The position numbers and the translations under genes were made by a program. Below, one piece after another: positions 14,782-24,201 of a stretch of 64,000 nt of DNA (position 1 is its first letter; each line of letters opens with the position of its first letter). The notes below the pieces were generated by a model, which worked only from the letters and a program-made list of their open reading frames with translations, made no database searches and was not told the origin of the DNA. The stretch is from assembly GCA_001800905.1 (NCBI GenBank), contig MGWH01000002.1, positions 62,001-126,000 of the forward strand, given 5' to 3'. This DNA is from Flavobacteria bacterium GWA2_35_26. Its GTDB lineage: Bacteria; Bacteroidota; Bacteroidia; Flavobacteriales; Flavobacteriaceae.

Positions 14782-16125
14782 TTATTCTTCTTTCTTAATC
14801 ACTTTTCGAGCGACTTCAATTTTAAACTTCTTTCCTTTCATTTTCTCGTCTCTCACATTATGAAGTAAGTCTTTCACTTTGTTGAATTTTACTGCTGCAA
14901 ACGAAATAAAATCTTTGACTTCAATCAATCCTAAGTCGCCTTTTTCTAATTTCCCTTTTTGAGAAAAGAAGCCAACAATATCAATTTTATTTAGTTTATT
15001 TTTCTTTCCACCACTGATGTAAATCGTTTGGAATTCAGGTGGCTTAGGTAAAGTTGTAGCCGAATCAACTTTCAACACGTCCATACCATAATCCAAATAG
15101 TCCATTTTTTTCTCTGATTCATGTGCAATAATATATGCCGTTCCAGAAGTTTGCATACGAGCCGTTCGACCATTTCGATGAGTAAACTCGTCTTCTTTTA
15201 AAGGCAAATGATAATGAATTACGTGTTTCATTTCAGGAATATCCAATCCACGCGCAGCCAAATCAGTAGTAATTAAATAACTCACACTCCCATTTCTAAA
15301 CTGAATTAAAGCACGCTCACGCTCGTCTTGATCCATACCACCATGATAATAGGTCGCATAAATTCCTTTGGTATTTAAAGTGTCACTAATGCGTTCTGCT
15401 GCATCGCGATGATTGCAAAAAATAATAGCTGCTTGCGATTTCAACGAACAAATCAATTGAAACAAAGTGTTGATTTTATCTTTCTCCTTGGAAACAACAA
15501 GTTTCATACTCAAATTAGTTTCCTCTTGTGTTTCGGGAATAAAATCCAAAACGGTTGGATTAACAACACGAGTGTATTTTGGAATTTCAATATCGGAAGT
15601 AGCTGAAACCAAAACGCGTTTGTTCAGTTTGGTTAGTTTGCCAATGATAAACGACATCTGCTCATGAAACCCTAATTGCAAGGATTTATCAAATTCATCT
15701 AAGATTAACGTTTGAATTTTATCCAAACGGAAAGTCCCTCGATCTATGTGATCTGCGATTCGACCTGGCGTACCAATCAACACCGCTGGCGGATTACTTA
15801 AGTTTTTGATTTCGGTATCAATAGAATGACCACCATAACAAGTATTTACTTTGTAATCGGTACCCATTTTTTTCCAAACTTGTTCTATTTGCAATCCCAA
15901 CTCACGAGAAGGTACCAAAATTAAACATTGCACTGAAAGAATTTCGGGTTGTAATAATTCGAAAATTGGCAACAAAAAAGCCAAAGTTTTTCCCGAACCC
16001 GTTGGCGAAAGCAATAAGACATTATTGTCGTTTAAAATAGCATCTTGTGCAACTTCTTGCATTTCATTGAGACGCTCAATACCTAAATTCAGGAGTATAT
16101 TGTTGGAATGGTGTTTTGTATTCAT
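14782..16125 (-). CDS. DEAD-box-type RNA helicase with DEFD motif and DbpA-like RNA-binding domain
   Basis: 447 aa. Helicase core motifs in order: Q-motif region LNEMQ (19-23), motif I SPTGSGKT (40-47), GTPGR (118-122), motif II DEFD (143-146) in place of DEAD, SAT (174-176), then the second RecA lobe with TDLAARGLDIP and HRNGRTAR. The C-terminal 70 or so residues (after about 370) look like the DbpA RNA-binding domain, which in E. coli targets hairpin 92 of 23S rRNA, so a role in large-subunit assembly is plausible. A -7 box (CAAAGATA on plus at 16130-16137) lies just before the start. The Asp/Glu/Asp residues needed for ATP hydrolysis are kept in DEFD. Confidence 0.9.
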   Translation of the reverse strand: MNTKHHSNNILLNLGIERLNEMQEVAQDAILNDNNVLLLSPTGSGKTLAFLLPIFELLQPEILSVQCLILVPSRELGLQIEQVWKKMGTDYKVNTCYGGHSIDTEIKNLSNPPAVLIGTPGRIADHIDRGTFRLDKIQTLILDEFDKSLQLGFHEQMSFIIGKLTKLNKRVLVSATSDIEIPKYTRVVNPTVLDFIPETQEETNLSMKLVVSKEKDKINTLFQLICSLKSQAAIIFCNHRDAAERISDTLNTKGIYATYYHGGMDQDERERALIQFRNGSVSYLITTDLAARGLDIPEMKHVIHYHLPLKEDEFTHRNGRTARMQTSGTAYIIAHESEKKMDYLDYGMDVLKVDSATTLPKPPEFQTIYISGGKKNKLNKIDIVGFFSQKGKLEKGDLGLIEVKDFISFAAVKFNKVKDLLHNVRDEKMKGKKFKIEVARKVIKKEE

Positions 16126-16238
16126 GGCGCAAAGATAGTGCTTTGGTTTCCGAATTAGAAAACCATAGTCTTTATTTGATTCTTTTTCACAGATAATTTA
16201 AAAAAAGCTACATTTGATTATTATAAAAAACACCCATA

Positions 16239-17969
16239 ATGAGATTTTTTACATCGCTTTTACTTTTGTGTTCTTTGACTATTTTGGCACAAAACCAAAC
16301 CAAATACGATACTTATTTTGAAAAAGGAAACGGCAATCAGTCGGCAACTTACCAAGAGACCATTGCTTATTTTCAAGTATTGGCAAACGATTTTAAAACC
16401 ATTCAAATGAAAACAATGGGGTTAACAGATAGTGGCGAACCCTTGCACCTAGTCACTTTCAATCCGGATGCTACTTTTGACTTTGAAGCGATTCAAAAAA
16501 ACAAAGTGGTAGTGTTAATCAACAACGGAATACATGCAGGCGAACCTGATGGTATAGATGCTTCGATGCAATTCTTTAGAGATTTGGCTTTAGGCAAAAT
16601 AAAAGCCCCTAAAAATACTGTAATTGTATGCATACCGGTGTATAATATTGGAGGTGCTTTGAACCGAAACAGTTCTACTAGAGCCAATCAAAACGGACCC
16701 GAAGAATATGGTTTTAGAGGCAATGCCCGCAACTATGATTTAAATCGAGATTGTATCAAATCGGATACACGAAACACCAAAAGTTTTGTCGAAATTTTTC
16801 ATTTAACTAATCCTGATGTGTTTGTAGACAACCACGTGAGTAATGGTTCGGATTACCAATACAAGCTCACTTACATCATGACCGAACCAAATAAATTAGG
16901 AACTGTTTTAGGTTCGTATTTAAAGACCGAAATGATGCCTAGTTTAGTATCCGATTTAAAAAAGAAAAAAATCGAAACAACTCCCTATGTGAATACCTTC
17001 CATGAAACTCCTGACCAAGGATTTGCACAGTTTATGGACAGTCCGCGATATACAACAGGATATACTTCCCTATTCAATTCGATTGGATTTGTAGTGGAAA
17101 CACATATGCTGAAAAAATATAGTGATCGTGTCAAAGTTACTTATGAATTCATGAAATCTACTTTAGAATTTACTGATTCGAATGCTTTTGCAATTAAACA
17201 AAAAAGAAAAGAAAACGAAGCGCAATTTCAACCGAATCAGAGTTATACTTTACAATGGGAAGTTGACAAAAGTGTCCAAGAACCCTTTACTTTTTTAGGC
17301 TATGAAGCAGGCTATAAAAAAAGTGATGCTACAACTGGACAACGTTTGTATTACGACCGAACTAAACCTTTCAAAAAAGAAGTACCTTTCTTTTCGCAAT
17401 ACAAATCTGTGAAAGACGTAAAGATTCCAAAAGCTTATGTTATTCCGCGAGGTTTTTGGCACGTAATTGATCTTCTAAAAAGCAATGGAATTGACTGTCA
17501 AACCATTCAAAAAGACACACTTATAGAAGTGGAAAGCTACCGAATTGTAGATTACAAAACCCCGACTTCAGCATACGAAGGACATTACAATCACCGCAAT
17601 ACTGTGGTGAAAACAACAACAAAAAAATTAGCTTTCGCCAAAGGAGATTATATCATTCCAACCCAACAAAAAGGCATTAAATACATTTTAGAAACTTTAG
17701 AACCCGAAGCGGTTGATTCGTTTTTTAATTGGAATTTCTTCGATCCTATTTTACAACAAAAAGAAGGGTATTCCGATTATGTATTTGAAGATACTGCAGC
17801 GCAATTACTAAATGACAATCCGAAATTAAAAAGTGAGTTGGAAGCAAAAAAACAAACAGAACCCGATTTTTTGAACAACCCAAAAGCGCAATTAGACTGG
17901 GTTTACAAACAGTCCGCCTTTTATGAAAAAGCTCACTTACAATATCCGGTTTACCGAATTACTAACTAA
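16239..17969 (+). CDS. Secreted M14-family zinc carboxypeptidase
   Basis: 576 aa. Signal peptide at residues 1-17 or so (MRFFTSLLLLCSLTILAQ). The M14 zinc-binding motif HAGEPDG (His and Glu) is at about 93-99, and the third ligand His is probably in VDNHVSNGSDY. RNYDLNRD provides the substrate-carboxylate Arg/Asn region. The catalytic domain is about 60-310; the C-terminal half is family-specific. It likely trims peptides in the periplasm. A -7 box TACATTTG lies at 16209-16216. The unit ends at a hairpin shared with rho. Confidence 0.88.
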   Translation: MRFFTSLLLLCSLTILAQNQTKYDTYFEKGNGNQSATYQETIAYFQVLANDFKTIQMKTMGLTDSGEPLHLVTFNPDATFDFEAIQKNKVVVLINNGIHAGEPDGIDASMQFFRDLALGKIKAPKNTVIVCIPVYNIGGALNRNSSTRANQNGPEEYGFRGNARNYDLNRDCIKSDTRNTKSFVEIFHLTNPDVFVDNHVSNGSDYQYKLTYIMTEPNKLGTVLGSYLKTEMMPSLVSDLKKKKIETTPYVNTFHETPDQGFAQFMDSPRYTTGYTSLFNSIGFVVETHMLKKYSDRVKVTYEFMKSTLEFTDSNAFAIKQKRKENEAQFQPNQSYTLQWEVDKSVQEPFTFLGYEAGYKKSDATTGQRLYYDRTKPFKKEVPFFSQYKSVKDVKIPKAYVIPRGFWHVIDLLKSNGIDCQTIQKDTLIEVESYRIVDYKTPTSAYEGHYNHRNTVVKTTTKKLAFAKGDYIIPTQQKGIKYILETLEPEAVDSFFNWNFFDPILQQKEGYSDYVFEDTAAQLLNDNPKLKSELEAKKQTEPDFLNNPKAQLDWVYKQSAFYEKAHLQYPVYRITN

Positions 17970-18008
17970 AAAAATACCCCAAATCGGAAAACGTTTTGGG
18001 GTATTTTA
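17970..18008. terminator. Bidirectional terminator between the M14 gene and rho
   Basis: Stem AAATACCCCAAA with TTTGGGGTATTT around a loop of about 10 bases (TCGGAAAACG region); A run on the left and T run on the right. It serves both converging genes. Confidence 0.8.
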
Positions 18009-18025
18009 ATATGGTAATTTAAGAA

Positions 18026-19711
18026 TTAATCATTCATTGAAATCAAAAATTCTTCGTTATTTCTAGTCTTTTTGAATCGGTCATTGATAAAATCCATAGC
18101 TTCCACTGGATTCATATCGGAAAGGTATTTACGCATAATCCACATACGCTGTAAAGTTTGTGGATCTAATAACAGATCATCTCTACGTGTACTTGAAGAT
18201 GTTAAATCAATAGCTGGGAAGATACGTTTGTTAGCAATTTTTCTATCCAATTGCAATTCCATATTACCTGTTCCTTTGAATTCCTCAAAAATAACCTCAT
18301 CCATTTTAGAACCCGTTTCAGTCAATGCAGTAGCAATAATACTTAATGACCCTCCATTCTCCACATTTCGAGCCGCTCCAAAGAAACGTTTTGGTTTTTG
18401 TAGCGCATTAGCATCTACTCCACCACTCAACACTTTTCCTGAAGCAGGTTGTACTGTGTTGTAAGCACGAGCTAAACGAGTAATCGAATCCAAAAGAATG
18501 ACTACATCGTGTCCACACTCTACAAGACGTTTGGCTTTTTCTAAAACGATATTGGCAATTTTAACATGCTCTTGAGGTTCTCTATCAAAAGTGGAAGCAA
18601 TAACTTCTCCACGCACACTGCGTTGCATATCGGTTACCTCTTCCGGACGTTCGTCGATCAAAAGAACAATCAAATATACTTCAGGATGATTCGCGGCAAT
18701 AGCATTGGCAATATCTTTAAGCAACATAGTTTTACCCGTTTTGGGTTGTGCTACAATCATACCACGTTGTCCTTTCCCAATTGGAGAAAACAAATCAATA
18801 ATTCGGGTAGAAATAGTACTTTGTTTATCCGCTAGTTTGAATTTTTCTTTTGGAAAAACAGGCGTTAAATGTTCAAATGAAACGCGGTCACGCACTACTT
18901 GCGGATCGTGTCCATTGATTTTCAAAACACGCACTAATGGAAAAAATTTCTCTCCTTCTTTTGGAGGACGAACCACACCTTTAACAGTATCGCCCGTTTT
19001 TAAACCAAACAAACGAATTTGAGAAGTAGACAAATAAATATCATCTGGCGAAGCCAAATAATTGTAATCAGAAGAACGCAAGAAACCATAACCATCAGGC
19101 ATCATTTCTAACACCCCTTCACTTTCAATAATTCCGTCAAATTCATAATCCGAATGTCCAAAATTATTCTTCTTGTTCTTTTGGTTGGGATTTTGATTTC
19201 CGTTCCCGTTTTGATTGGGGTTTTGGTTTTGTTTATTTTGTTGATTTGGATTTACTTTTCTATTGTTTGCCGGAGCTTCCGTAATTTCTTTATCAACAGT
19301 TTCCGATGGCAATTCTACTTCGCCTTCGTTACCATTTGAAACCTCTTTTTTAGCAATTTTTTGTTCGTAAGCCGATTTACTGAATTTGACCACTTTTGGT
19401 CCTTTATTTTCAGTTGCTTCAGAAGGATTGCTTGTTGTGTCTCCAGATGGCGAATTGGAAACCATTTCATTATCTGTAGATACGGCCTGAATAGTCCCTT
19501 TTTTAGCAGGAAGTATTCTTGCTCTTTTAGGTTTATCAGCATTTACATCTCCTGATGTATTTTCTTCAACTGAAGATGAAGCTTGCTGTTCTAAAATTTG
19601 AGTAATTAAATCCTCTTTTTTTACGCCAGCAAACTTGATGGTTTTAGCTAATTTAGCAATATCTTGAAGCTCAGAAAGCTTCATGTTTTTTAATGCAGAA
19701 ATATCAAACAT
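18026..19711 (-). CDS. rho: Transcription termination factor Rho, with long disordered insert
   Basis: Hexameric RNA-dependent ATPase that ends transcription. 561 aa, much longer than the 419 aa E. coli protein. Order: Rho_N helical domain (about 1-42, [14 protein letters not shown]), low-complexity region (about 45-185) ending in an Asn/Gln/Pro-rich stretch (149-184), cold-shock-like RNA-binding domain with the DGYGFLRS motif (206-213), P-loop AQPKTGKT (321-328), then [12 protein letters not shown] and the Q/R-loop region. Long disordered inserts in Rho are known from Bacteroides, where one was reported to drive phase separation. The gene faces DUF4293 divergently, with about 180 bases between them. 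Confidence 0.97.
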   Translation of the reverse strand: MFDISALKNMKLSELQDIAKLAKTIKFAGVKKEDLITQILEQQASSSVEENTSGDVNADKPKRARILPAKKGTIQAVSTDNEMVSNSPSGDTTSNPSEATENKGPKVVKFSKSAYEQKIAKKEVSNGNEGEVELPSETVDKEITEAPANNRKVNPNQQNKQNQNPNQNGNGNQNPNQKNKKNNFGHSDYEFDGIIESEGVLEMMPDGYGFLRSSDYNYLASPDDIYLSTSQIRLFGLKTGDTVKGVVRPPKEGEKFFPLVRVLKINGHDPQVVRDRVSFEHLTPVFPKEKFKLADKQSTISTRIIDLFSPIGKGQRGMIVAQPKTGKTMLLKDIANAIAANHPEVYLIVLLIDERPEEVTDMQRSVRGEVIASTFDREPQEHVKIANIVLEKAKRLVECGHDVVILLDSITRLARAYNTVQPASGKVLSGGVDANALQKPKRFFGAARNVENGGSLSIIATALTETGSKMDEVIFEEFKGTGNMELQLDRKIANKRIFPAIDLTSSSTRRDDLLLDPQTLQRMWIMRKYLSDMNPVEAMDFINDRFKKTRNNEEFLISMND

Positions 19712-19894
19712 GAATGTTCTTGTATTTAATTTGTTTTTTTGGAAATGAAATGTGAGAAATAAGTAGAAACTTTTTTTGGATTGTCCGCAAGATGAAGTGC
19801 TTACGTTTTAGTCATGCAATAATACGAATATTTTTTTATCTCACAATAGTATTTCTAAAAAAGAAACTTTATTTTTGTTCAAGATTTATTGAAA

Positions 19895-20308
19895 ATGATA
19901 CAAAGAATTCAAACTTTATATTTAGTACTATCCTTCACCATTACGGGAGTTCTTCCCTTTGTTTTTCCTTTATGGTCAACCGTTGATGGAAAAGAGTATT
20001 TATTCATGCAAAATCAATTGTATGTAATTCTTTTTGGTTTAAGTACTACTTTGAGTTTGCTAAGTATCATTTCGTTTAAAAAGAGACAACATCAATTTGT
20101 AATAGGCAGATTGAACATCATATTAAATTTAATTTTATTAGGATTATTTGTTTATCATTCACTCAACTTATCCGGAGAAACTCCTGCAGTTTCTGAGAAG
20201 GGTATTGGGATGTTTCTACCTATCTTGGCTATCGTATTATTAGGTTTTGCTAATAAGGCCATCAAGAAGGATGAAGATCTTGTAAAATCTGTGGATCGAT
20301 TGAGATAA
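19895..20308 (+). CDS. DUF4293 family membrane protein
   Basis: 137 aa from ATG 19895 (an upstream TTG at 19889 is in frame but the family begins MIQRIQT). Four predicted membrane helices: about 5-25, 40-58, 68-88 and 103-122. The start MIQRIQTLYLVLS and the Lys/Asp-rich tail are typical of DUF4293, which is found in Bacteroidota, often beside rho. Function unknown. A -7-like box TATTTTTG is at 19870-19877. Confidence 0.85.
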   Translation: MIQRIQTLYLVLSFTITGVLPFVFPLWSTVDGKEYLFMQNQLYVILFGLSTTLSLLSIISFKKRQHQFVIGRLNIILNLILLGLFVYHSLNLSGETPAVSEKGIGMFLPILAIVLLGFANKAIKKDEDLVKSVDRLR

Positions 20309-20335
20309 ACCTATAAACTTAGTTTATTAGTGCGA

Positions 20336-20367
20336 AAAAAACCCGAATGTAACCATTCGGGTTTTTT
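20336..20367 (+). terminator. Terminator after the DUF4293 gene
   Basis: 14-bp stem 20336-20349/20354-20367 with core CCCGAATG, loop TAAC, T run. It lies within an open frame extension of the next gene, which is evidence against that longer start. Confidence 0.85.
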
Positions 20368-20443
20368 ATTTGCAATCAATTTTGAAAGAAAAAGAAAAAT
20401 TTGTCAAATTTTCTTACATTTGAAAACAAGAGAACCCAAATCT

Positions 20444-21106
20444 ATGGAAGATACTATCAAAATTTACTTAGCCGATGACCATCAAATACTACTCGATGGC
20501 ATACAAATTTTATTACAAACCATTCCAAATTTTGAAGTTGTAGGTTTATCATTGAGTGGCGCCAGCCTGTATCAAGAAGTAATCGATTCTAAAGCTGAAA
20601 TTTTAATTCTAGATTTAAATATGCCTGAAAAAGACGGCATTGAAGTAATTAAAGAATTTGCCCAAAATGGAATACCCTGCAAAGTAATCATCTTGTCTAG
20701 TTTTGATGATTTGAAATTAATCAAAGAAGTCATGCGTCTCGGGGCAAATGGTTATTTAACTAAGAAATGTGCCGGTGAAAATATTGTTGAAGCGATTTAT
20801 GCCGTTCATAACGGTGAAGATTATTATTGTAAATCGGTTAGAGAAAAAATATTCCATTTAGTGACTAAAGATAACCAAAAAGTAAACCACGACTTTACAC
20901 TTGCCAATACTATCTTAACCGATCGAGAATTAGAAATAATTACCTTAATATCTTTAGAACTAAGCGGAAAAGAAATTAGTGAAAAATTATTTATAAGTAC
21001 CAATACTGTTGAAACGCACCGTAAAAATATTATGAAAAAAATTGGTGCTAAAAATACCATTGGATTAGTTAAATATGCTATTAATAACAATTTAATTAAT
21101 AGCTAA
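20444..21106 (+). CDS. Two-component response regulator, NarL/LuxR type
   Basis: 220 aa from ATG 20444 (MEDTIKIYLADDH). The frame continues upstream to a GTG at 20330, but that stretch crosses the preceding terminator and a -7 box TACATTTG at 20415-20422. The receiver domain (about 4-120) has the acidic pair DD, phospho-acceptor Asp in LILDLNMPEKDG and conserved Lys in TKKCAGEN. The C-terminal LuxR helix-turn-helix (about 155-215) has LTDRELEIITLI and STNTVETHRKNIMKK. It lies 22 bases before a histidine kinase of the matching HisKA_3 type. Target genes unknown. Confidence 0.93.
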   Translation: MEDTIKIYLADDHQILLDGIQILLQTIPNFEVVGLSLSGASLYQEVIDSKAEILILDLNMPEKDGIEVIKEFAQNGIPCKVIILSSFDDLKLIKEVMRLGANGYLTKKCAGENIVEAIYAVHNGEDYYCKSVREKIFHLVTKDNQKVNHDFTLANTILTDRELEIITLISLELSGKEISEKLFISTNTVETHRKNIMKKIGAKNTIGLVKYAINNNLINS

Positions 21107-21128
21107 TTCTTCTTTTAAATTGATCAAT

Positions 21129-22811
21129 ATGTTCACTAAATCAATCTATTCCATTTTATTTATTTGCACCCTATTTAGTGGCGAACTCTTGGGGCAAACT
21201 AAATCAAAGAAGGAAACAGAAATTAATACATTAATTGACAATGCTATCGATTATTGGTACAATGACCAATACGATCTATCTTTAAGAAAGGCAAAGAAAG
21301 CATTAGACCAATCTATTGCTATTAAAAATAATAATCTAATTGCAGAAAGTTATAACGTTATTGGTGTCAATTTTGACGATTTAGTACAATTGGACAAAGC
21401 CATGTTTTACTACAAACAGGGATTAAAATATGCTCAAAAAACGAATAACTCTGTAATAAAAAGCAAACTCAATAATAATATTGCTAACATCTATTTTTTT
21501 GAACAAAAAAAATACCAGTTAGGATTAAACTATTATCAGAAATCATTACAGTATTCTGAACAAACCAAAGACAGTGTGAAAATTTACTTGCGTAAATTAA
21601 ACATGACTTGGGCCTATTTTGAAATCAATAAATTCAAAGAAGGAAAAGCACATTTGGATTACATTAATACACATAAAAAGTTTGGCGATGAATCCACTTT
21701 AGTTCTTGAAAATATGCTAAATGGGGTATACTATGAAAAAAAACAAGATATAAAAAAAGCAAATTATTACTATTCAAAAGCGGTTGCATTTGGAAAAAAG
21801 GGTCTGGAAAAATTTGATTTGATGATTACGCATGAAAAATTCGCGTCCTTTTTAGCCAAACAAAAAGACTACCAACGCGCATATGAAAATTTGGTCCAGT
21901 TCAACGTCTTAAGTAATGAAATTTTAGAAAGTGAAAAAGTAAAAAAAGCCAAAACGACCGGTTTAAACGTTGAGTTAAACGAGTATTTAAGAGAAATCAA
22001 AAGGGTTGAATCTGACAATAAAAAACAAAAAGAACTACTCGAATTAGAAACTACGATGGAGCACAGGAAGTTAATAGCCTTGGTTTCTATACTCCTAATT
22101 AGTATTGTTTTATTCTATTTCTACATTCAAAATTCACGTTTAATTCAAAAAAACAGATTGAATGGCTTGCGGTATAAAATCCAACAAAACATCGTTAATG
22201 CTACACTTTCTGGACAAGAAATGGAACGCAAAAAAATCGCTTACTTTTTGCATGATAATATTAGTGCATTACTTTCAACTGCAGGAATACATTTGAATAT
22301 ATTACAATCAAAAAGCAAAGAAAACAACGAAGAACTGACTAAAACAATAACTATATTAAATGAAGCGCACGACAAAGTTCGCGATTTATCACACGAATTA
22401 ATACCCGCACTTTTAGTACGATTTGGATTGTTTTATGCAGTTGAAGATGTGTGTGAAAAGAACTCCAATTCAAAATTGCAAGTAGAATATGAAAGTGCCA
22501 TTGAGAAAGAAAAACGATTTACTGACGAATTCGAAATTAAAATTTTCTTTATCGTTTCAGAATTGATCAACAACATCATCAAACACAGTAATGCTTCCAT
22601 GGCCAAAATTTCTATTGATCACTATGGAAACCAACTTTCCATTAAAGTTTTTGATAACGGAAAAGGATTTGATACCAATCAATTTAACACCGTAGAGGGA
22701 TTTGGAATTAACCAGATAAAATCAAGAATCAATGCTATGAAAGGGAAAATTGATATTGATTCCAAATTGGATATGGGCACCATAATTACAATTGATGTTC
22801 CAATACAATAA
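21129..22811 (+). CDS. Sensor histidine kinase with TPR-type periplasmic domain
   Basis: 560 aa from ATG 21129 (a TTG at 21120 is in frame but less likely). Signal peptide at about 1-22 (ending LLGQ), TPR-like helical repeats at about 40-290, one membrane helix at about 315-334, HisKA_3 dimerisation domain with phospho-His375 in ERKKIAYFLHDN, and a HATPase domain at about 463-560 with N box SELINNIIKHS and G box DNGKGF. The class pairs with NarL-type regulators, as found directly upstream. The TPR sensor suggests a protein or peptide partner in the periplasm; the signal is unknown. Confidence 0.92.
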   Translation: MFTKSIYSILFICTLFSGELLGQTKSKKETEINTLIDNAIDYWYNDQYDLSLRKAKKALDQSIAIKNNNLIAESYNVIGVNFDDLVQLDKAMFYYKQGLKYAQKTNNSVIKSKLNNNIANIYFFEQKKYQLGLNYYQKSLQYSEQTKDSVKIYLRKLNMTWAYFEINKFKEGKAHLDYINTHKKFGDESTLVLENMLNGVYYEKKQDIKKANYYYSKAVAFGKKGLEKFDLMITHEKFASFLAKQKDYQRAYENLVQFNVLSNEILESEKVKKAKTTGLNVELNEYLREIKRVESDNKKQKELLELETTMEHRKLIALVSILLISIVLFYFYIQNSRLIQKNRLNGLRYKIQQNIVNATLSGQEMERKKIAYFLHDNISALLSTAGIHLNILQSKSKENNEELTKTITILNEAHDKVRDLSHELIPALLVRFGLFYAVEDVCEKNSNSKLQVEYESAIEKEKRFTDEFEIKIFFIVSELINNIIKHSNASMAKISIDHYGNQLSIKVFDNGKGFDTNQFNTVEGFGINQIKSRINAMKGKIDIDSKLDMGTIITIDVPIQ

Positions 22812-22817
22812 GTCCAA

Positions 22818-23315
22818 TTAGACTCTTTTTTCAATTTCTATGATTTCCAAGTCTTGAATTGCTTCTCCATCAATTACGAAGCGCAACATGGTTCTCACTT
22901 GATGAAATCCACTTTTACCGGCTGCACCTGGATTCATATGCAGTAAATTGAATTTTTTATCAAACTGCACTTTTAAAATATGAGAATGACCACAAATAAA
23001 TAATTTAGGCGGATTGCGTTCCAATTCGGTTCGAATAGCAGGATTGTATTTCCCTGGATAACCCCCAATATGGGTGATCCAAACAGAAACTCCTTCACAC
23101 ATAAACTGCTGGTGTAACGGAAACTCTAAACGGGCCTGAGCATCATCGATATTACCATAAACCGCTCGTAAAGGTTTTATTTTTTTTATTGCATCCGTAA
23201 CTGACAAATCGCCAATATCTCCTGCATGCCATACTTCATCGGCTTGAGCGACATATTTCGAAATAGTGTCGTCAAGATGACTGTGTGTATCCGAAAGCAA
23301 GAGAATTTTTTTCAT
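22818..23315 (-). CDS. YfcE/MJ0936-type metallophosphoesterase
   Basis: 165 aa from the ATG at 23315 (MKKILLLSDTHSHLDD). A longer frame reaches 23447, but a -7 box (CAAAGTTA on plus, 23336-23343) falls inside it. The calcineurin-like motifs appear in order: SDTHSH (D, H), HAGDIGD (G-D), YGNIDD (GNxD), THIGGYPGKY and CGHSHI (GHTH-like). Cytoplasmic phosphodiesterase of the YfcE group; the physiological substrate is unknown. Convergent with the kinase gene, only 6 bases between the stops and no hairpin. Confidence 0.9.
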   Translation of the reverse strand: MKKILLLSDTHSHLDDTISKYVAQADEVWHAGDIGDLSVTDAIKKIKPLRAVYGNIDDAQARLEFPLHQQFMCEGVSVWITHIGGYPGKYNPAIRTELERNPPKLFICGHSHILKVQFDKKFNLLHMNPGAAGKSGFHQVRTMLRFVIDGEAIQDLEIIEIEKRV

Positions 23316-23393
23316 GGTAGGTGTGCTAACTTCGCCAAAGTTAAAACTTAAAAAGCGATAAAAAAAAGCTTGGTAGAACTTCCTTTTTTTGGC

Positions 23394-23423
23394 TTTGCCC
23401 AAGCCAAAAACTTTGTACCTTTG
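23394..23423 (+). promoter_or_regulatory. truA promoter
   Basis: TTTG 23394-23397, 18 bases, TACCTTTG 23416-23423. The same CTTTGTACCTTTG block precedes trmD at about 36028-36040. Confidence 0.6.
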
Positions 23424-23448
23424 GTCCTTAACTTTCTGATGATTCAAC

Positions 23449-24192
23449 TTGAGATATTTTATTCATTTAGCTTATAACGGAACTCCCTATAATGGTTGGC
23501 AAATACAGCCCAATGCTACCTCTGTTCAGGAAACCCTGAACAAAGCATTTTCCGTTTTGTTACAATCTGAAATCAATTTGATGGGGGCCGGTCGCACCGA
23601 TACCGGCGTTCATGCCAAAGAAATGTATGCTCATTTTGATTTTGAAGCTAGTATTGATATTCCGAACTTGGTGCACAAACTCAATTCTTTTTTACCAAAA
23701 GACATTGTAATTTATAATATCATTCCTGTTCACGATGATGCTCACACCCGATTTGATGCTACCAAAAGAACCTACGAATACCATATCCATCAATTCAAGA
23801 ATCCGTTTGTAAACGAATTGAGCTGGTATTTTCATCAGCCATTGGATATTGACCTGATGAATGAAGCTGCCAAATTATTATTCAATTATACCGACTTTGA
23901 ATGTTTTTCCAAAGTCAATACCGATGTAAATACCTTTGATTGTACTATTTTTGAAGCGCATTGGAAACGAGGTGAAAAAGATCAACTTGTTTTCACCATT
24001 TCGGCAAACCGTTTCTTAAGAAATATGGTGCGTTCTATAGTAGGCACCTTAGTCAATATCGGTTTACACAAAATCACAATCGAAGATTTCGCACAAATTA
24101 TTGAAAGCAAAAGCCGAGATAAAGCCGGATTTTCAGTACCCGCACACGGTTTATATTTAACACAAATAACCTACGATTACATTAGCAAATAG
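23449..24192 (+). CDS. truA: tRNA pseudouridine(38-40) synthase
   Basis: 247 aa. Modifies positions 38-40 in the anticodon arm of many tRNAs. The catalytic Asp is in GAGRTDTGVHA, followed by KRTYEYHI and FLRNMVRSIVGTL, all family signatures. The start is TTG at 23449: a TGA at 23440-23442 closes the frame upstream, and the conserved N-terminus RYFIHLAYNGTPYNGWQ begins right after it, so no ATG can serve. It lies 9 bases before an ABC exporter gene. Confidence 0.95.
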   Translation: MRYFIHLAYNGTPYNGWQIQPNATSVQETLNKAFSVLLQSEINLMGAGRTDTGVHAKEMYAHFDFEASIDIPNLVHKLNSFLPKDIVIYNIIPVHDDAHTRFDATKRTYEYHIHQFKNPFVNELSWYFHQPLDIDLMNEAAKLLFNYTDFECFSKVNTDVNTFDCTIFEAHWKRGEKDQLVFTISANRFLRNMVRSIVGTLVNIGLHKITIEDFAQIIESKSRDKAGFSVPAHGLYLTQITYDYISK

Positions 24193-24201
24193 CTTAAAAA
24201 T

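Noticed and set aside
14782..16125. Frameshift or sequencing error explaining DEFD
   Set aside because: The frame is intact and all flanking helicase motifs are normal; the acidic residues needed for catalysis are kept.
20330..20443. N-terminal extension of the response regulator from a GTG
   Set aside because: It would translate through the preceding terminator hairpin and the -7 box; the receiver domain starts normally at ATG 20444.
23316..23447. N-terminal extension of the phosphoesterase gene
   Set aside because: It contains the gene's own -7 box and its sequence is basic and unlike the family, which starts MKKILLLSDTHSH.
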